Assembly: GCA_951812895.1 (NCBI GenBank)
Contig: OX638333.1
Coordinates: forward strand, 300,366-364,365
From: an uncultured Roseovarius sp.
GTDB lineage: Bacteria; Pseudomonadota; Alphaproteobacteria; Rhodobacterales; Rhodobacteraceae
Length of the DNA: 64,000 nucleotides
Reading direction: 5' to 3'
Shown one piece after another: positions 1 to 10,912 of this stretch; position 1 is the first letter of the stretch; each line of letters opens with the position of its first letter. The notes under the pieces were generated by a model. The model was given only the letters and a program-made list of their open reading frames with translations, had not been told where the DNA came from and ran no database searches. The position numbers and the translations under genes are program-made.

Positions 1-363
1 TCGCTTTCCGCCGATCCGCCCTCGGTACTGGTCTGCCTCAGGTCCGCCAGCAAGATCGCACAAACCGTCGCCGGAAACGGCACATTCTGCGTTAACATCC
101 TGCCCGAAGATGGCTCTGATCTGGCAGTGCTGTTTGCCGGCGCGGTCGAGGATCGCTTCGCCGGGCTCGACAGCACTGATACAGAGTTCGGCCCGACCCT
201 GCCCCGCGCAACCGCCTTTGCCTGTTCGCTCAATCACCGCCACGTGCATGGCAGTCATGACATTTGCATCGGCGACGTGGTTGCAATCTCTGACGCAGGT
301 GAGAAACCCCTGACCTACATGAGCGGCGCCTTTCATATCGTACGGCCCAAGGCAGAAACCTGA
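1..363 (+). CDS. Flavin reductase family protein, C-terminal part (cut by window edge)
   Basis: The reading frame is open from base 1 and ends at a TGA, giving 120 residues with no start in the window. The visible part has features of the flavin reductase-like FMN-binding split-barrel family: an early segment of the form SADPPSVLVC, then CVNIL, and a later stretch around a His residue that ends in a strand near the C-terminus. Such proteins reduce FMN or FAD with NAD(P)H to feed a partner monooxygenase. The alpha/beta hydrolase starts 20 bases downstream on the same strand, so both may belong to one catabolic operon whose oxygenase lies to the left. The specific partner cannot be seen. Confidence 0.8.
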   Translation, partial: SLSADPPSVLVCLRSASKIAQTVAGNGTFCVNILPEDGSDLAVLFAGAVEDRFAGLDSTDTEFGPTLPRATAFACSLNHRHVHGSHDICIGDVVAISDAGEKPLTYMSGAFHIVRPKAET

Positions 364-383
364 TCAACGAAAGCTTTGGTGAC

Positions 384-1166
384 ATGACGGACGTAATAGA
401 TTGCGAATTCAGCGTCGAAGGATCCGGCCCCCCGCTGTTTCTGATCCACGGGATCGGGGCCGCCCGCAATACCTGGGCCCGCGCCCTGCCGGAACTGACT
501 GAACATTTCACCGTCATCACCTATGACCTGCGGGGCCATGGCGCCTCTCCCATGCCCGATGGTGAATTTGGCCTCGATGAACTGGTTAATGATCTTGATC
601 GCGTGCGCGAACGCACCGGATTCGAGCGCGCGCATTTTGCCGGGCATTCTCTGGGTGGCATGATCGGCCCCGCCTATGCATTGCGCTTTCCCGACCGTGT
701 ACTTTCACTGGGCCTGCTGTCCACCGCCGCATTCCGGACCGAGGATGACAGCTCCAAGGTATTTGGCGTGGTCCGCGCGATGGAGGAAAAGGGCATTCCC
801 CAAGTCCTTCCCACTCTCACCGACCGCTGGTTCACAGACTCTTTCATTGCCGAAAATGCAGACGTGGTCGAACGCCGCTTGAAACAGGTGATCGACACTG
901 ATCCCGATGTTTTCCTTAATGTTTTTCGCATCTATGCGGGCACCGAAATGGCCCCCTGGCTGCATCAGGTCACGGCCCCTTCATTGGTCCTGACCGGTGA
1001 AAACGACGGCGGCTGCAATCCCCGGCTGAACCGCCAGATCGACGCCGCCCTGCCCAATTCAGAACTTGTGATTTTGCCGGGCTATAAACATTCGCTTTTG
1101 CTCGAGGCTGGTGATCTTGTAGCGCGGCATTTGCGGGATTTCATCGCCTCCCTTCCGGCTAACTAG
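384..1166 (+). CDS. Alpha/beta hydrolase (enol-lactonase/esterase-like)
   Basis: A 260-residue protein of the alpha/beta hydrolase fold, the usual length for the family. The oxyanion motif HGIG lies near residue 22, the nucleophile elbow GHSLGG places Ser89, the acid is probably Asp208 in GENDGG, and the catalytic His is about 236 in GYKHS. The overall pattern resembles 3-oxoadipate enol-lactonases and related carboxylesterases, but the substrate cannot be read from the sequence. It has no signal peptide, so it should be cytoplasmic. It follows the flavin reductase gene by 20 bases, which supports a shared transcript and a role in ring-cleavage or related degradation (inference). Confidence 0.85.
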   Translation: MTDVIDCEFSVEGSGPPLFLIHGIGAARNTWARALPELTEHFTVITYDLRGHGASPMPDGEFGLDELVNDLDRVRERTGFERAHFAGHSLGGMIGPAYALRFPDRVLSLGLLSTAAFRTEDDSSKVFGVVRAMEEKGIPQVLPTLTDRWFTDSFIAENADVVERRLKQVIDTDPDVFLNVFRIYAGTEMAPWLHQVTAPSLVLTGENDGGCNPRLNRQIDAALPNSELVILPGYKHSLLLEAGDLVARHLRDFIASLPAN

Positions 1167-1299
1167 CACTCCCACAACCTTTTGGAGAATTGCGGCCGCG
1201 GCAGCACAACTGCCGCGAAATGGTTTCGTACAGGCCACATTCTTGCCCGTTTTATGGTTAATGAATTGTATTGATATTGACCGTTTTAGGACCAGAGAA

Positions 1300-1944
1300 A
1301 TGGAAGAAGTCGAGAATGTATATGGGGGTGAGTGGAACTCGGTTTCGTTTATGACAACGAAATCAGGCCTGACCGCCCGCGAGCAATCTGACCGTTTCAA
1401 TTTCGAAGCGATGACCGAACTGGTGCTGCGACTGGCCGGCGGTCTGATGGTTGCAGGGTCCACTTTGCTATGGCTCATCCTGCCAATGCACGCCAGCACG
1501 GAACAGATTCTATCCCACAGCGCCCTGTCGACACTGTTCGCGGCAACCGGTTTGTTCGTTTACGCCTATGGCACACGCGGTTTCCGCCGCCAGATGTCAC
1601 TGGACGCAATCAAGGGCACCCTGTCCCTGACCAAGATCAACATGAATGAAAAAGGGCGCGTCGCCCGAGACATCGACCTTGATGCGATTGAAAGCCTGTT
1701 CCTGCGCCGCCCCGCGGTGCGCAGCGCACCGGCTTCGCTCTACATCCGCGTGCATGAATCAGAAGACCCGCTTCTGGCGCTGACCGGCAACACTGAAGAG
1801 CTTGAAGTGATCCATCAGGATCTGTGCGAGATCATCCAGGCCTCCGACACGCCCTCGCCCACACCGCGCCGTCCGCGGGCGAAAAAACGTCTGACGCCCA
1901 AGCTGTTTGGTTCGGATAAGGACAAGGAAAACGTTCCAGCCTAG
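1300..1944 (+). CDS. Hypothetical two-helix membrane protein
   Basis: I do not recognise this 214-residue protein. It has an acidic N-terminus, two hydrophobic segments in the first half (around LVLRLAGGLMVAGSTLLWLI and the LSTLFAATGLFVYAYG region), then a soluble part and a basic, proline-rich C-terminal tail (PSPTPRRPRAKKR). The ATG at 1300 has an AGGA eight bases upstream. A TTG at 1243 and an ATG at 1351 are possible but less well supported. A probable intrinsic terminator follows at 1984. Membrane location is inferred from hydrophobicity only. Confidence 0.6.
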   Translation: MEEVENVYGGEWNSVSFMTTKSGLTAREQSDRFNFEAMTELVLRLAGGLMVAGSTLLWLILPMHASTEQILSHSALSTLFAATGLFVYAYGTRGFRRQMSLDAIKGTLSLTKINMNEKGRVARDIDLDAIESLFLRRPAVRSAPASLYIRVHESEDPLLALTGNTEELEVIHQDLCEIIQASDTPSPTPRRPRAKKRLTPKLFGSDKDKENVPA

Positions 1945-1983
1945 GGTGTGCGAACCGGCAAATTCCGGCAGAGAACAAATTGG

Positions 1984-2012
1984 AACTCCGGCGCATTCGT
2001 GTCGGAGTTTTT
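1984..2012 (+). terminator. Rho-independent terminator after the membrane-protein gene
   Basis: Arms AACTCCG (1984-1990) and CGGAGTT (2003-2009) form a 7-bp stem followed by TTTTT and more T-rich sequence, 40 bases after the stop codon at 1944. Confidence 0.7.
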
Positions 2013-2102
2013 AGTTTTTGAAACTAACGCTTAACCCCCTCGCCCCCGCGCAGAATCAAGACCGAAGGGCGCCGCGCGATCGCCTGACAACTTAAATTTA
2101 CG

Positions 2103-2130
2103 AAAAAAGGGGCCGCCCAAAGGCGACCCC
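2103..2130 (-). terminator. Rho-independent terminator of groESL
   Basis: Read on the minus strand, GGGGTCGCC pairs with GGCGGCCCC (one G-U pair) around a 4-base loop and is followed by six T residues. It lies 28 bases past the groEL stop codon. Confidence 0.85.
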
Positions 2131-2158
2131 AATCTTGTAGCACAGATGCGCTGCTGAC

Positions 2159-3835
<1,677 letters not shown>

Positions 3836-3881
3836 TCATTTCTGTCGAAAGGTGCGTGAAATCACGCACCGGTCACGTCAA

Positions 3882-4169
3882 TCAGGCCTGAACGCCCAGA
3901 ATGTCGCTTTCTTTCATGATCAGCAGCTCTTCGCCGTCAATCGTGATCTCGGTGCCGGACCATTTGCCGAACAGAATGCGATCACCGGCTTTAACAGCCA
4001 TTGCACTCAGTTCACCATTGTCTTTGCGCGCACCATCGCCGCAGGATACAACTTCGCCTTCGCTCGGTTTTTCCTTGGCGCTGTCTGGAATGATCAGTCC
4101 GCCTGCGGTTTTTTCTTCGCTTTCCACACGGCGTACAAGAACGCGGTCATGTAGCGGTTTAAATGCCAT
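3882..4169 (-). CDS. groES: 10-kDa co-chaperonin GroES
   Basis: A 95-residue co-chaperonin, the standard length, that caps the GroEL ring. It starts [14 protein letters not shown] and contains the mobile-loop segment around [12 protein letters not shown], then [25 protein letters not shown]. The ATG at 4169 is preferred over an upstream in-frame start at 4193 because AGAGGAG lies at the right distance before it and the family N-terminus begins there. It is the first gene of groES-groEL. The CIRCE operator lies about 55 bases upstream of the start. Confidence 0.97.
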   Translation of the reverse strand: MAFKPLHDRVLVRRVESEEKTAGGLIIPDSAKEKPSEGEVVSCGDGARKDNGELSAMAVKAGDRILFGKWSGTEITIDGEELLIMKESDILGVQA

Positions 4170-4224
4170 TGTCTTTGGCTCCTCTAAGCTCAAAGTTACT
4201 CCCTATGGCCCCCCTCTGGGGCCG

Positions 4225-4251
4225 TTAGCACTCAACGCGTTCGAGTGCTAA
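4225..4251. promoter_or_regulatory. CIRCE element (HrcA operator)
   Basis: TTAGCACTC-N9-GAGTGCTAA is a perfect match to the CIRCE consensus. The inverted repeat extends three more paired bases on each side (4222-4254). It lies upstream of groES, where HrcA would repress groESL when cells are not heat-stressed (established for the element, inferred here). Confidence 0.95.
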
Positions 4252-4378
4252 CGGCGCATAGTTATGGCTCGATTTCCCGTGAGTCAACCAAATCGGTAAA
4301 ATTTTTTTCATCAGCGTTTGCAGCTCCCTGTTGCCAAGGCTAGGGTCTGAACAAACTGTGTCCATACAAAGGGTTCCG

Positions 4379-5365
4379 ATGCTGCGCCTACTTGCCGTAT
4401 TCCTGTTTGCTCTGCAACCCGCATTTGCATTTGCATTGTGTGGGGGCACCGATCTGATTGAAGCACTGCCAGATAATGAACACGCAGCCCTGCGTGCTGC
4501 AGCAAGATCTGAACCCTATCCAGAAGGGCTGCTCTGGCAGGCAACACGCGGTGGCACCACGTTCACATTCTTCGGCACCTACCACTTCCGACACGCCCAG
4601 ACTGATGCTCATCTGGAACGTATCAAACCTCTGATAGATGCAGCAGATGCGATCTATCTGGAAATTTCCAACGAAGACCAATCCGCTTTTGAACGCCAGA
4701 TCGCCACTGATCCGTCAATCATGTTTCTCACTACAGGCCCAACCCTGATCGACCTGCTCGGCGATCAGGAATGGCAACAGTTTTCTTCCGAAATGCAGGC
4801 TCGCGGCATCCCCTCATTCCTGGCAGCCAAGTTCAAACCTCTCTGGGCGGCGATGATGCTGGGCATCGGCCCCTGCGAAGCGCAGGAAAACGGGCTCGAC
4901 GCAAATGGCATCGATCAGCTTGTAGGTGATTATGCCGAAGCGATCGGCAATCCCAGCCGCTCGCTTGAGGATTTTGCAGAGTTATTGGAAACCCTCGACA
5001 ACGACCCAATCGAGCAACAGCTCAACATGATCCGCCTCACACTGGCATGGCCCGGTGACGCCGATGACATGACATATACAGTGCGCGAACGGTATCTGAG
5101 GCAGCAAAACGCCCTTATCTGGCTCTACGCCCGGAAGATTTCGGTCGAGTTTGGCGGCGAAACCGGTGCCGAAGATTTTGACAATTTCGAGCGTGTCCTG
5201 CTCATCAACCGCAACATCGCATGGGTCGACAAGCTGCTTCAGGAGCCAGCAGGCAAGTCCACTTTCATCGCCGCAGGCGCGGGGCACCTGCCGGGAAAAT
5301 GGGGGGTGGTTTATCTTTTAGAGAAGAAAGGGTTCACCATCACCCGCCTGCCCCTGTTTCCATGA
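4379..5365 (+). CDS. TraB/GumN family protein, secreted
   Basis: A 328-residue protein with a cleavable signal peptide (LRLLAVFLFALQPAFAFA). Two family marks are visible: GTYHFRH about 50 residues into the mature protein and GAGHLPG near the C-terminus, the pair of His-containing motifs typical of the TraB/GumN (PF01963) fold. The family is proposed to be metal-dependent protease or hydrolase-like, but the function is not settled. The ATG at 4379 is preferred over 4331 because it directly begins the signal peptide. The gene is divergent from groES and its last 26 bases overlap the end of the convergent DUF2161 gene. Confidence 0.85.
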   Translation: MLRLLAVFLFALQPAFAFALCGGTDLIEALPDNEHAALRAAARSEPYPEGLLWQATRGGTTFTFFGTYHFRHAQTDAHLERIKPLIDAADAIYLEISNEDQSAFERQIATDPSIMFLTTGPTLIDLLGDQEWQQFSSEMQARGIPSFLAAKFKPLWAAMMLGIGPCEAQENGLDANGIDQLVGDYAEAIGNPSRSLEDFAELLETLDNDPIEQQLNMIRLTLAWPGDADDMTYTVRERYLRQQNALIWLYARKISVEFGGETGAEDFDNFERVLLINRNIAWVDKLLQEPAGKSTFIAAGAGHLPGKWGVVYLLEKKGFTITRLPLFP

Positions 5366-6008
5366 CCGCCGCCTCGCCCTCTTCGCTCAACGCATAAATC
5401 CCACGCTCAACACGCCTGAACCAGCCAGAGTGATTGTCCGCCATGATCTGCGTCGCCCGGCCGACACCTGTCTCCTTTGCCACCACAGCACCTTTGGCAG
5501 ACTCAACTTCGCGCAGATACCCCGCGCACCGCATCGCATCCTGCTTATAGGCGGTCATCACCTGCCCGCGTGTGCCGCCCTGATTGGGATCGCCCTCCCG
5601 TGCTGCAAATTCTTTGAGCAACGCCGCACGTCGTGTTTTCGACTTACGCGGTTGAAACGGCCCCGGATCGGCATGTACCTGTACAAACCCATCGCGCAGC
5701 CGGACCGACAAAACACCCAGACCCAACCGCCGGCACAATCCCAGATTGCCCTTGAAAGCCCGCCAACCGGCCCGGCCCGACCAACGCGGCACCGCCACAT
5801 ACACTTCCTGTGTCATAGACTGCCGGGCAACCGCCTGTTGCAACAGCGTCAGCGAAAACCCGGTTTTCAGCTCCACCACCAACGGCTCACAATCCTCTTT
5901 GATCGCCACCAGATCTGCCGCGCCAATCTCGGCCTTCACCTCATATCCCAACGCCTCAAAATGCGCCTTCAAAGGGAGGTAAAGATCGGTTTCCGCCGGT
6001 TTTGCCAT
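5340..6008 (-). CDS. DUF2161 family protein (PD-(D/E)XK nuclease-like)
   Basis: A 222-residue protein that I assign to DUF2161. Residues around GYEVKAEIGAADLVAI and EPLVVELKTGFS carry a D-x(n)-ExK pattern typical of PD-(D/E)XK restriction-like nuclease folds. The C-terminal part (MRCAGYLRE to GWFRRVERGIYAL) looks like a small winged-helix segment. The role is unknown. The ATG at 6008 (MAKPAETDLYLPLK) is preferred over 6125, whose first 39 codons would overlap the divergent pyrophosphatase gene and lack family features. Its 3' end overlaps the TraB/GumN gene by 26 bases. Confidence 0.75.
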   Translation of the reverse strand: MAKPAETDLYLPLKAHFEALGYEVKAEIGAADLVAIKEDCEPLVVELKTGFSLTLLQQAVARQSMTQEVYVAVPRWSGRAGWRAFKGNLGLCRRLGLGVLSVRLRDGFVQVHADPGPFQPRKSKTRRAALLKEFAAREGDPNQGGTRGQVMTAYKQDAMRCAGYLREVESAKGAVVAKETGVGRATQIMADNHSGWFRRVERGIYALSEEGEAAVMETGAGG

Positions 6009-6101
6009 TGGTGCAACTTGGCCGTAGATGCGGTGCGTGACAACCCCTTCAACCCCGCCTATAACGCCCGCAAATTCCCCTGAATCACAGGACAACGCAT
6101 T

Positions 6102-7022
6102 ATGACCACCCTCGTCTTTGGCCACAAATCACCCGACACCGATTCGACCGGCTCTCCCATTCTCTGGGCCTGGTACCTTAACACTGTTCTCGGCCATTCC
6201 GCAGAACCTGCCCTTCTGGGCGAGCCGAATACCGAGGCCGCCTTTATGCTGTCCCACTGGAACCTGCCGAAACCACAGATTATCGGCGACGTTGCAGATG
6301 ATCAGGCGGTGATCATCGTTGACACCAACAATCCGGCCGAGCTGCCGGACAATATTAACAACGCCGATATTCAGGCCATCATCGACCATCATAAACTGGT
6401 TGGTGGTCTGGAAACCAAAGGCCCGATTGACATCACCGTGCGCCCGCTGGCCTGTACTGCAACCATCATGATCGACCTGATAGGCGATGCAGCGGCGCAA
6501 ATGCCGGACAACGTCAAAGGCGCCGCCCTCACCTGCATCCTCTCGGACACGCTGGAATTCCGTTCGCCCACCACCACCGATCACGACCGCGCCGTGGCGG
6601 AACGCCTCGCTGGGGATCTGGGCCTCGACATCGCCGCCTATGCCGCCGACATGTTCGCCGCAAAATCCGATGTCTCTGCCTTTTCCGATGCCGAGCTGCT
6701 GCGCATGGATTCCAAGGAATACGCCGTGGGCGACACCAAGTTTCGTGTCTCCGTGCTGGAAACCACTGCCCCCGGCATCGTGCTGGACCGCAAAGACAGC
6801 CTGATGAATTCCATGACAGCGGTTGCTGCCGAAGATGGCGTCGATCAGGTCCTGCTCTTCGTCGTGGATATCCTCAAAGAAGAGGCCACATTGCTGGTAC
6901 CCAACGATCTGGTCAAATCCGTCGCCTCCAAAAGCTTTGGCGCAGATGTGTCCAGCGATACCGTGGTCCTTCCCGGCATCATGAGCCGCAAGAAACAGAT
7001 CATCCCGAATCTGGTTGTCTGA
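6102..7022 (+). CDS. ppaC: Manganese-dependent inorganic pyrophosphatase (family II)
   Basis: A 306-residue DHH-family enzyme that hydrolyses pyrophosphate to two phosphates in the cytoplasm. Metal-ligand motifs are in order: FGHKSPDTDS at residues 6-15, VDTNNPAEL near 70, DHHKLVGG near 91, and the C-terminal substrate-binding SRKKQIIPN. The length matches the family (about 305-310). It is divergent from the DUF2161 gene, with about 93 bases between the two starts. No partner gene follows directly, and the next gene begins about 150 bases downstream. Confidence 0.95.
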   Translation: MTTLVFGHKSPDTDSTGSPILWAWYLNTVLGHSAEPALLGEPNTEAAFMLSHWNLPKPQIIGDVADDQAVIIVDTNNPAELPDNINNADIQAIIDHHKLVGGLETKGPIDITVRPLACTATIMIDLIGDAAAQMPDNVKGAALTCILSDTLEFRSPTTTDHDRAVAERLAGDLGLDIAAYAADMFAAKSDVSAFSDAELLRMDSKEYAVGDTKFRVSVLETTAPGIVLDRKDSLMNSMTAVAAEDGVDQVLLFVVDILKEEATLLVPNDLVKSVASKSFGADVSSDTVVLPGIMSRKKQIIPNLVV

Positions 7023-7175
7023 AGATATCGGCTAAATCTCGCTTTTTGGTAAATTTGAAATAGACCTTTCTGGATAAATTCGTTAACTTTTTGTTAATGA
7101 TTTTGTTACTGGACACATGTGTCCAGAGATTCAACTACAGATTTATTTTATTCTTTTTTCTAAGAAGCAAACAGT

Positions 7176-7745
7176 TTGGTAAAATTCGTTTTTCATATAG
7201 CGACCTTTGTCGGTCAGATTCTCCAAATCGCGATTTTCCTGGTCTTCGCAGCACTGGTTGTGGTGTTGTTTGTACCGACATTTCCCATTTTGTTTTTCAT
7301 GGAACTCTACTGTCTGATGGTTTCTGTGACAGTTCTGTCGATGCTTAATGGCAAGGCTTTTACGCGGCGGAGATTTGGCAGCAGATTGCTTTCCCTTTCC
7401 GGCCTCTGCCTGGTCAAAGATACGCTTCTGGCATTGCGTGATGTGATCCTGTTCATCGATGTTAAAGATAATGAACGGGCCTCCAGCTACAAAAAATATT
7501 TGGGCCGAAGTTTGGGCCTCGGAAGCGACGATTACAGCTATGGCTACGGCGGAGGGTCAGGAACCAAATTCAATTACCCCCTGAATTACGCAATCTTCGC
7601 CCCACTGACCGCGGTTTTCATTTGCGCTGGATTATTTCTGGCCACCTACTCGGCTCAAGCCAGTATCAAATATGCCTTTTGCTTCGGAATTCTAACCGTC
7701 ACGCCTGTCTTGTATTACCTGATTGTGCGGCGCCCAAGAAGCTGA
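7176..7745 (+). CDS. Hypothetical membrane protein
   Basis: I do not recognise this protein of up to 189 residues. Hydropathy suggests two hydrophobic segments at the N-terminus (residues 7-50), a soluble middle with a Tyr/Gly-rich patch (DDYSYGYGGGSG), and two hydrophobic segments near the C-terminus that end in RRPRS. An in-frame stop at 7161 bounds the frame. The best upstream start is a TTG at 7176 with a weak ribosome-binding site; the first ATG is at 7299, so the start is uncertain. The upstream DNA is AT-rich. Confidence 0.5.
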   Translation: MVKFVFHIATFVGQILQIAIFLVFAALVVVLFVPTFPILFFMELYCLMVSVTVLSMLNGKAFTRRRFGSRLLSLSGLCLVKDTLLALRDVILFIDVKDNERASSYKKYLGRSLGLGSDDYSYGYGGGSGTKFNYPLNYAIFAPLTAVFICAGLFLATYSAQASIKYAFCFGILTVTPVLYYLIVRRPRS

Positions 7746-7877
7746 TCCTGCGCAAACATCTCCCCTGAAATCTCTGCGATACCACACGCCTGCTCCAAGG
7801 TTTCGGTAATAACCTCGAAAAATAGTGTAAAATCAAATATTTCCTGTTAGCGTGCCAGAACTTCTGGGGAGGAAGAT

Positions 7878-8312
7878 ATGAAAATCCACACGATCAAAAC
7901 ATACACCACCGCCGCTGCTTTTGCCCTGCTACAGCTTCCGGTTGCGGCGCTTGCAGATGACACAGCAACCACACAGGCCATTCTTGACCACCACCTGCAA
8001 GCCTTCGGCACGGGCAACATGGAAGAGTTCCTAAGCGACTACACCGACACCTCGGTCGTCATGGTTCCCGGCGCTCAGTTTGTCGGCCCTGATCAGTTTG
8101 AGCCTGTGGTTCAGGGGCTGTTTGAAGAGTTCGGCAAAGAGGGCATGACCTTCAACATGATCGACAGCTATGTACAGGACAATGTCGCCTATATCGTCTG
8201 GTCAGCCGAAACTGCGGATAACAGCTGGGAACTGGCCACCGATACCTTTGTCATCAAAGACGGTAAAATCGCCTACCAGACATTTGCCGCCAAGGTTGTT
8301 CCGAAAGAATAG
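7878..8312 (+). CDS. Secreted SnoaL/DUF4440-like (NTF2-fold) protein
   Basis: A 144-residue protein with a signal peptide ending near ALAD, followed by an NTF2-like domain of the SnoaL/DUF4440 type: DHHLQAFGTGNMEEFLSDY, a central VMVPG segment, and FVIKDGKIAYQTF near the end. These small alpha+beta barrels can be enzymes or binding proteins and no substrate is evident. The start at 7878 has a strong GGGGAGG ribosome-binding site six bases upstream. It stands alone between the membrane-protein gene and the convergent MORN-repeat locus. Periplasmic location is inferred from the signal peptide. Confidence 0.7.
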   Translation: MKIHTIKTYTTAAAFALLQLPVAALADDTATTQAILDHHLQAFGTGNMEEFLSDYTDTSVVMVPGAQFVGPDQFEPVVQGLFEEFGKEGMTFNMIDSYVQDNVAYIVWSAETADNSWELATDTFVIKDGKIAYQTFAAKVVPKE

Positions 8313-8494
8313 TACCACACACCGTCAGACATCATCTCGGGTGACAGTGACAATCATACCGGCACCCGGCTTCTTTCTTGTCTGAAATACCCCCGCCGGA
8401 GGCTCCCGTCAGGGCAACAGGCGCGCCAATTCGAATGCAGGCCAATCAGTTCGACACTCAACAGCCACTTCAGGCAATGACGCCAAAGAACCGA

Positions 8495-9457
8495 TCACTC
8501 ACGGATCGGATGCGATGGCTCAATGACTGGATAATCGAACCTTTTCCACATGACGCATGATGGTGACGGCCGCGTTTTCCAGCTGGCCACAAATGATGGA
8601 AATGGGTGTTGATCGGCCGATTGCTTGGCATATTTTTTTGCCGCGTGTTGTGCCGGAATCAAACTGGTAAATATCCGCGGCCCGCGTTCTTTGAGATACC
8701 GAATCGCGTCGCTTTCGTGGCCTGTAACATGTTCGGTCCAATAGCGCTCGCGTTCCAGCAATTCCTCTAAATAATCGGTTTTGACCGAAATCTGGATTAC
8801 TGCGGTTTGGGCATTGGTAAAGCACCAGCACCCCTCTGTACAAATGGACTCCTGGTTTTTGTAGTAGTGTGAGTAAACATCGACCAATACACCTCTCATG
8901 AAACTGGCGGTGTATTCTGGAACTTCATGGCCCAATCGCACACGCGCCTGAATGTAGTCGGTATCGATAACCCTATAATAAGTGTGCCAGGGGGCACCGG
9001 ACGCGCCAACGGACAATCCCTTGCGCCGGCGTTCGGCAATCCATTCATCCTGCTCGGCCCAATTGCGACGATCCTGTTTTACCCGCTCCTGACAAAAGGC
9101 AAGCGAATTTGGTATGGACGGGTTCGCTCGCCGCGACGGATCGGTCAGGCAAACTGAAATCATCTGCTGATCACTGGCGGCCCGGCGCCGGGCTTCGGCC
9201 GCTCGTTTTGCCTCGCGCCGGGCCTTACGTGCCGCTCGTTCACCTTCGGACAGGCCCTGCTTTTTACCGTCTTTCCAACGGCCTTCAAAAATGTCCCCAT
9301 CGGCATAACGGATCACGCCGCGCCCATTCGCAAAATCACTGAATACACCCGCAAAAACCGTGCCGTCAGTCATGCGATGCTCCCCCGGGCCATTCGGGAT
9401 GCCGTCCACGAAATGACCCTGAAAAACCGCACCTGTTTTGTAGATATAGCGTCCCAT
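8495..9457 (-). pseudogene. MORN-repeat membrane protein, 3' fragment after a frameshift
   Basis: An open frame continuing a gene that begins at 10356. Its own ATG at 9457 (MGRYIYKTG) lies inside a MORN repeat, and in-frame coding sense extends upstream to about 9566, so this is not an independent gene. It carries repeats such as FQGHFVDGIPNGPG and FEGRWKDGKKQG, a highly basic helix (ERAARKARREAKRAAEARRR), then a C-terminal domain with a Cys-rich ICTEGCWC. A second single-base slip may occur at the T7 run 8633-8639: the alternative frame, ending at 8520, gives a more protein-like tail. Function unknown. Confidence 0.65.
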
Positions 9458-10356
9458 ACCAGAACGTTTCCCATCTGAAAATTCGCCTGCATAACGTGCG
9501 CCAGAGGCATAGTCGAAAGCTCCGAACCCGTTGAAACGTCCAGCGGTGAAATTACCGGAATACCGCCCCCGTCGGCATAGCTAAGCGTTCCGAATCCATG
9601 ATACAAATTACTCTCAAATTCACCTTCATAGACATGTCCTGTATCGAAGGTAAGTTTGCCATGCCCATGTCTCGACCGCCCCACCAATGTGCCTTTGTAA
9701 CGCCAGCCATCGCCTGATTGTGTGCCCTGGCGTGGTTCATCAGCCGGATTCACAGCTGGTTCAGGCGTTGGGCCGGGTGTGACCGGGGACTGGGCCTGCG
9801 GAACGGGTTCCGGTCGCTCAATCTGAAGCAGCGTGGCATAATCGAGCTGGTCATATTTTACCGGTGGTGCCTGCGAAACCCGTTGCGCAGCCAACGCATC
9901 AACACCCAATGCGGCCCAAATCGGCGCACCGATCGGGGTGAGGCTGAGGGTACCAACAAACAACACCCCGAACACGGCCGCAAAACCGACAATTACGCCG
10001 TAACTCGGGGCAACACCCGCTGACACAGGGGGCGGTGATGCCGGTGCCTCGGCCTTGGGTGCAGCCTTTTCCTGAGAAGAACGAAACGCTTCGGGGACAT
10101 ATCCTGGCGTGACCGCAATCCGGGCAAGTGGTGCGCCCGCCTCTGTGATCATATCGTTGATACCGACGGAAATTTCGGAAACAGTGCCCTCGGCCTGTGC
10201 CAGCACCTGGCGTGTCTGCGATGTTCCCGCCAGGACCGCATCAAAAATCGGAGTATCCTCCTGAACTTCCGCACCCGGGCGTATACGTATTCGCGTTACT
10301 TGCCACGGATGTTCTGCAACACTGGCTTCTGCCACGATCATCAAAGATTTTGTCAT
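9370..10356 (-). pseudogene. Biotinyl/lipoyl-like domain + transmembrane + MORN repeats, 5' fragment
   Basis: The start of the broken gene. Residues 1-85 resemble a biotinyl/lipoyl-like hairpin domain (RIRPGAEVQEDTPIF ... AQAEGTVSEISVGINDMI), as in periplasmic adaptor or carrier proteins, with no obvious lipoylated Lys. A Pro/Ala linker leads to one membrane helix (around VIVGFAAVFGVLFVGTL), another Pro-rich linker, then MORN repeats from WRYKGTLVG. The frame is lost at a C5 run (9566-9570): with one extra base there, the reading continues into further MORN repeats (RYSGNFTAGRFNGFG) and joins the 8495-9457 frame. The sequence after the slip, down to 9370, is off-frame. Confidence 0.7.
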
Positions 10357-10912
10357 CGTTTTACCTGATACAAAAAATGCGGATGCCTCATTGCGACCAA
10401 CCTCGAAACAATCGGGCCAGCACCATCGATACGGTCAAAATTGTAACTTTAGTTTTTTGCAGGGAACCGGAATACCGCACGCAAAGAGACTCTGTTCCCG
10501 TTGATACGCCGCACATCAGAGATGATTTCTCCCGAAACAAAAGCAGGGTTGCAACGCTCTAACTTTTTTATACACAACCGAGATTTTCAAAATAATGTTC
10601 TCTTGATGCCAGGTTGAACAATTGCGCTCATGCTTTCAAGGTTTGAGCTGAATTTTCCATTTCTGGTACAGGCCCCGGTGGTCACAAGGTGGCCGGAAAC
10701 TCTTTTGAGAGTATATTAATCCGAATTAGACTCTCCACAGCCGATTAACCAGTTGTAAAATAAGACGAAACATACGATCCGCGAAGCGCAATCAGCTTCC
10801 GGACATGTAAACCCCGTGTACATGATGAATACACTCCGCCCAATAAACACAGATTGTTGTAATTAACCCATGTACAAATGCACACAGTTTACACATTCAC
10901 GGGTTGTCAAAT
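10357..10912. other. Gene-free stretch of about 555 bases
   Basis: AT-rich DNA between the broken MORN gene and meaB. The open frame at 10197-10562 is antisense and not protein-like. I see short inverted repeats such as GTGTA-N9-TACAC (10816-10834) but nothing I can name as a promoter or RNA gene. Confidence 0.5.

Noticed and set aside
9560-9575. Programmed ribosomal frameshift at the C5/G5 run in the MORN gene
   Set aside because: The local sequence does not form a standard slippery heptamer and no downstream structure stands out; a simple one-base loss explains it better.
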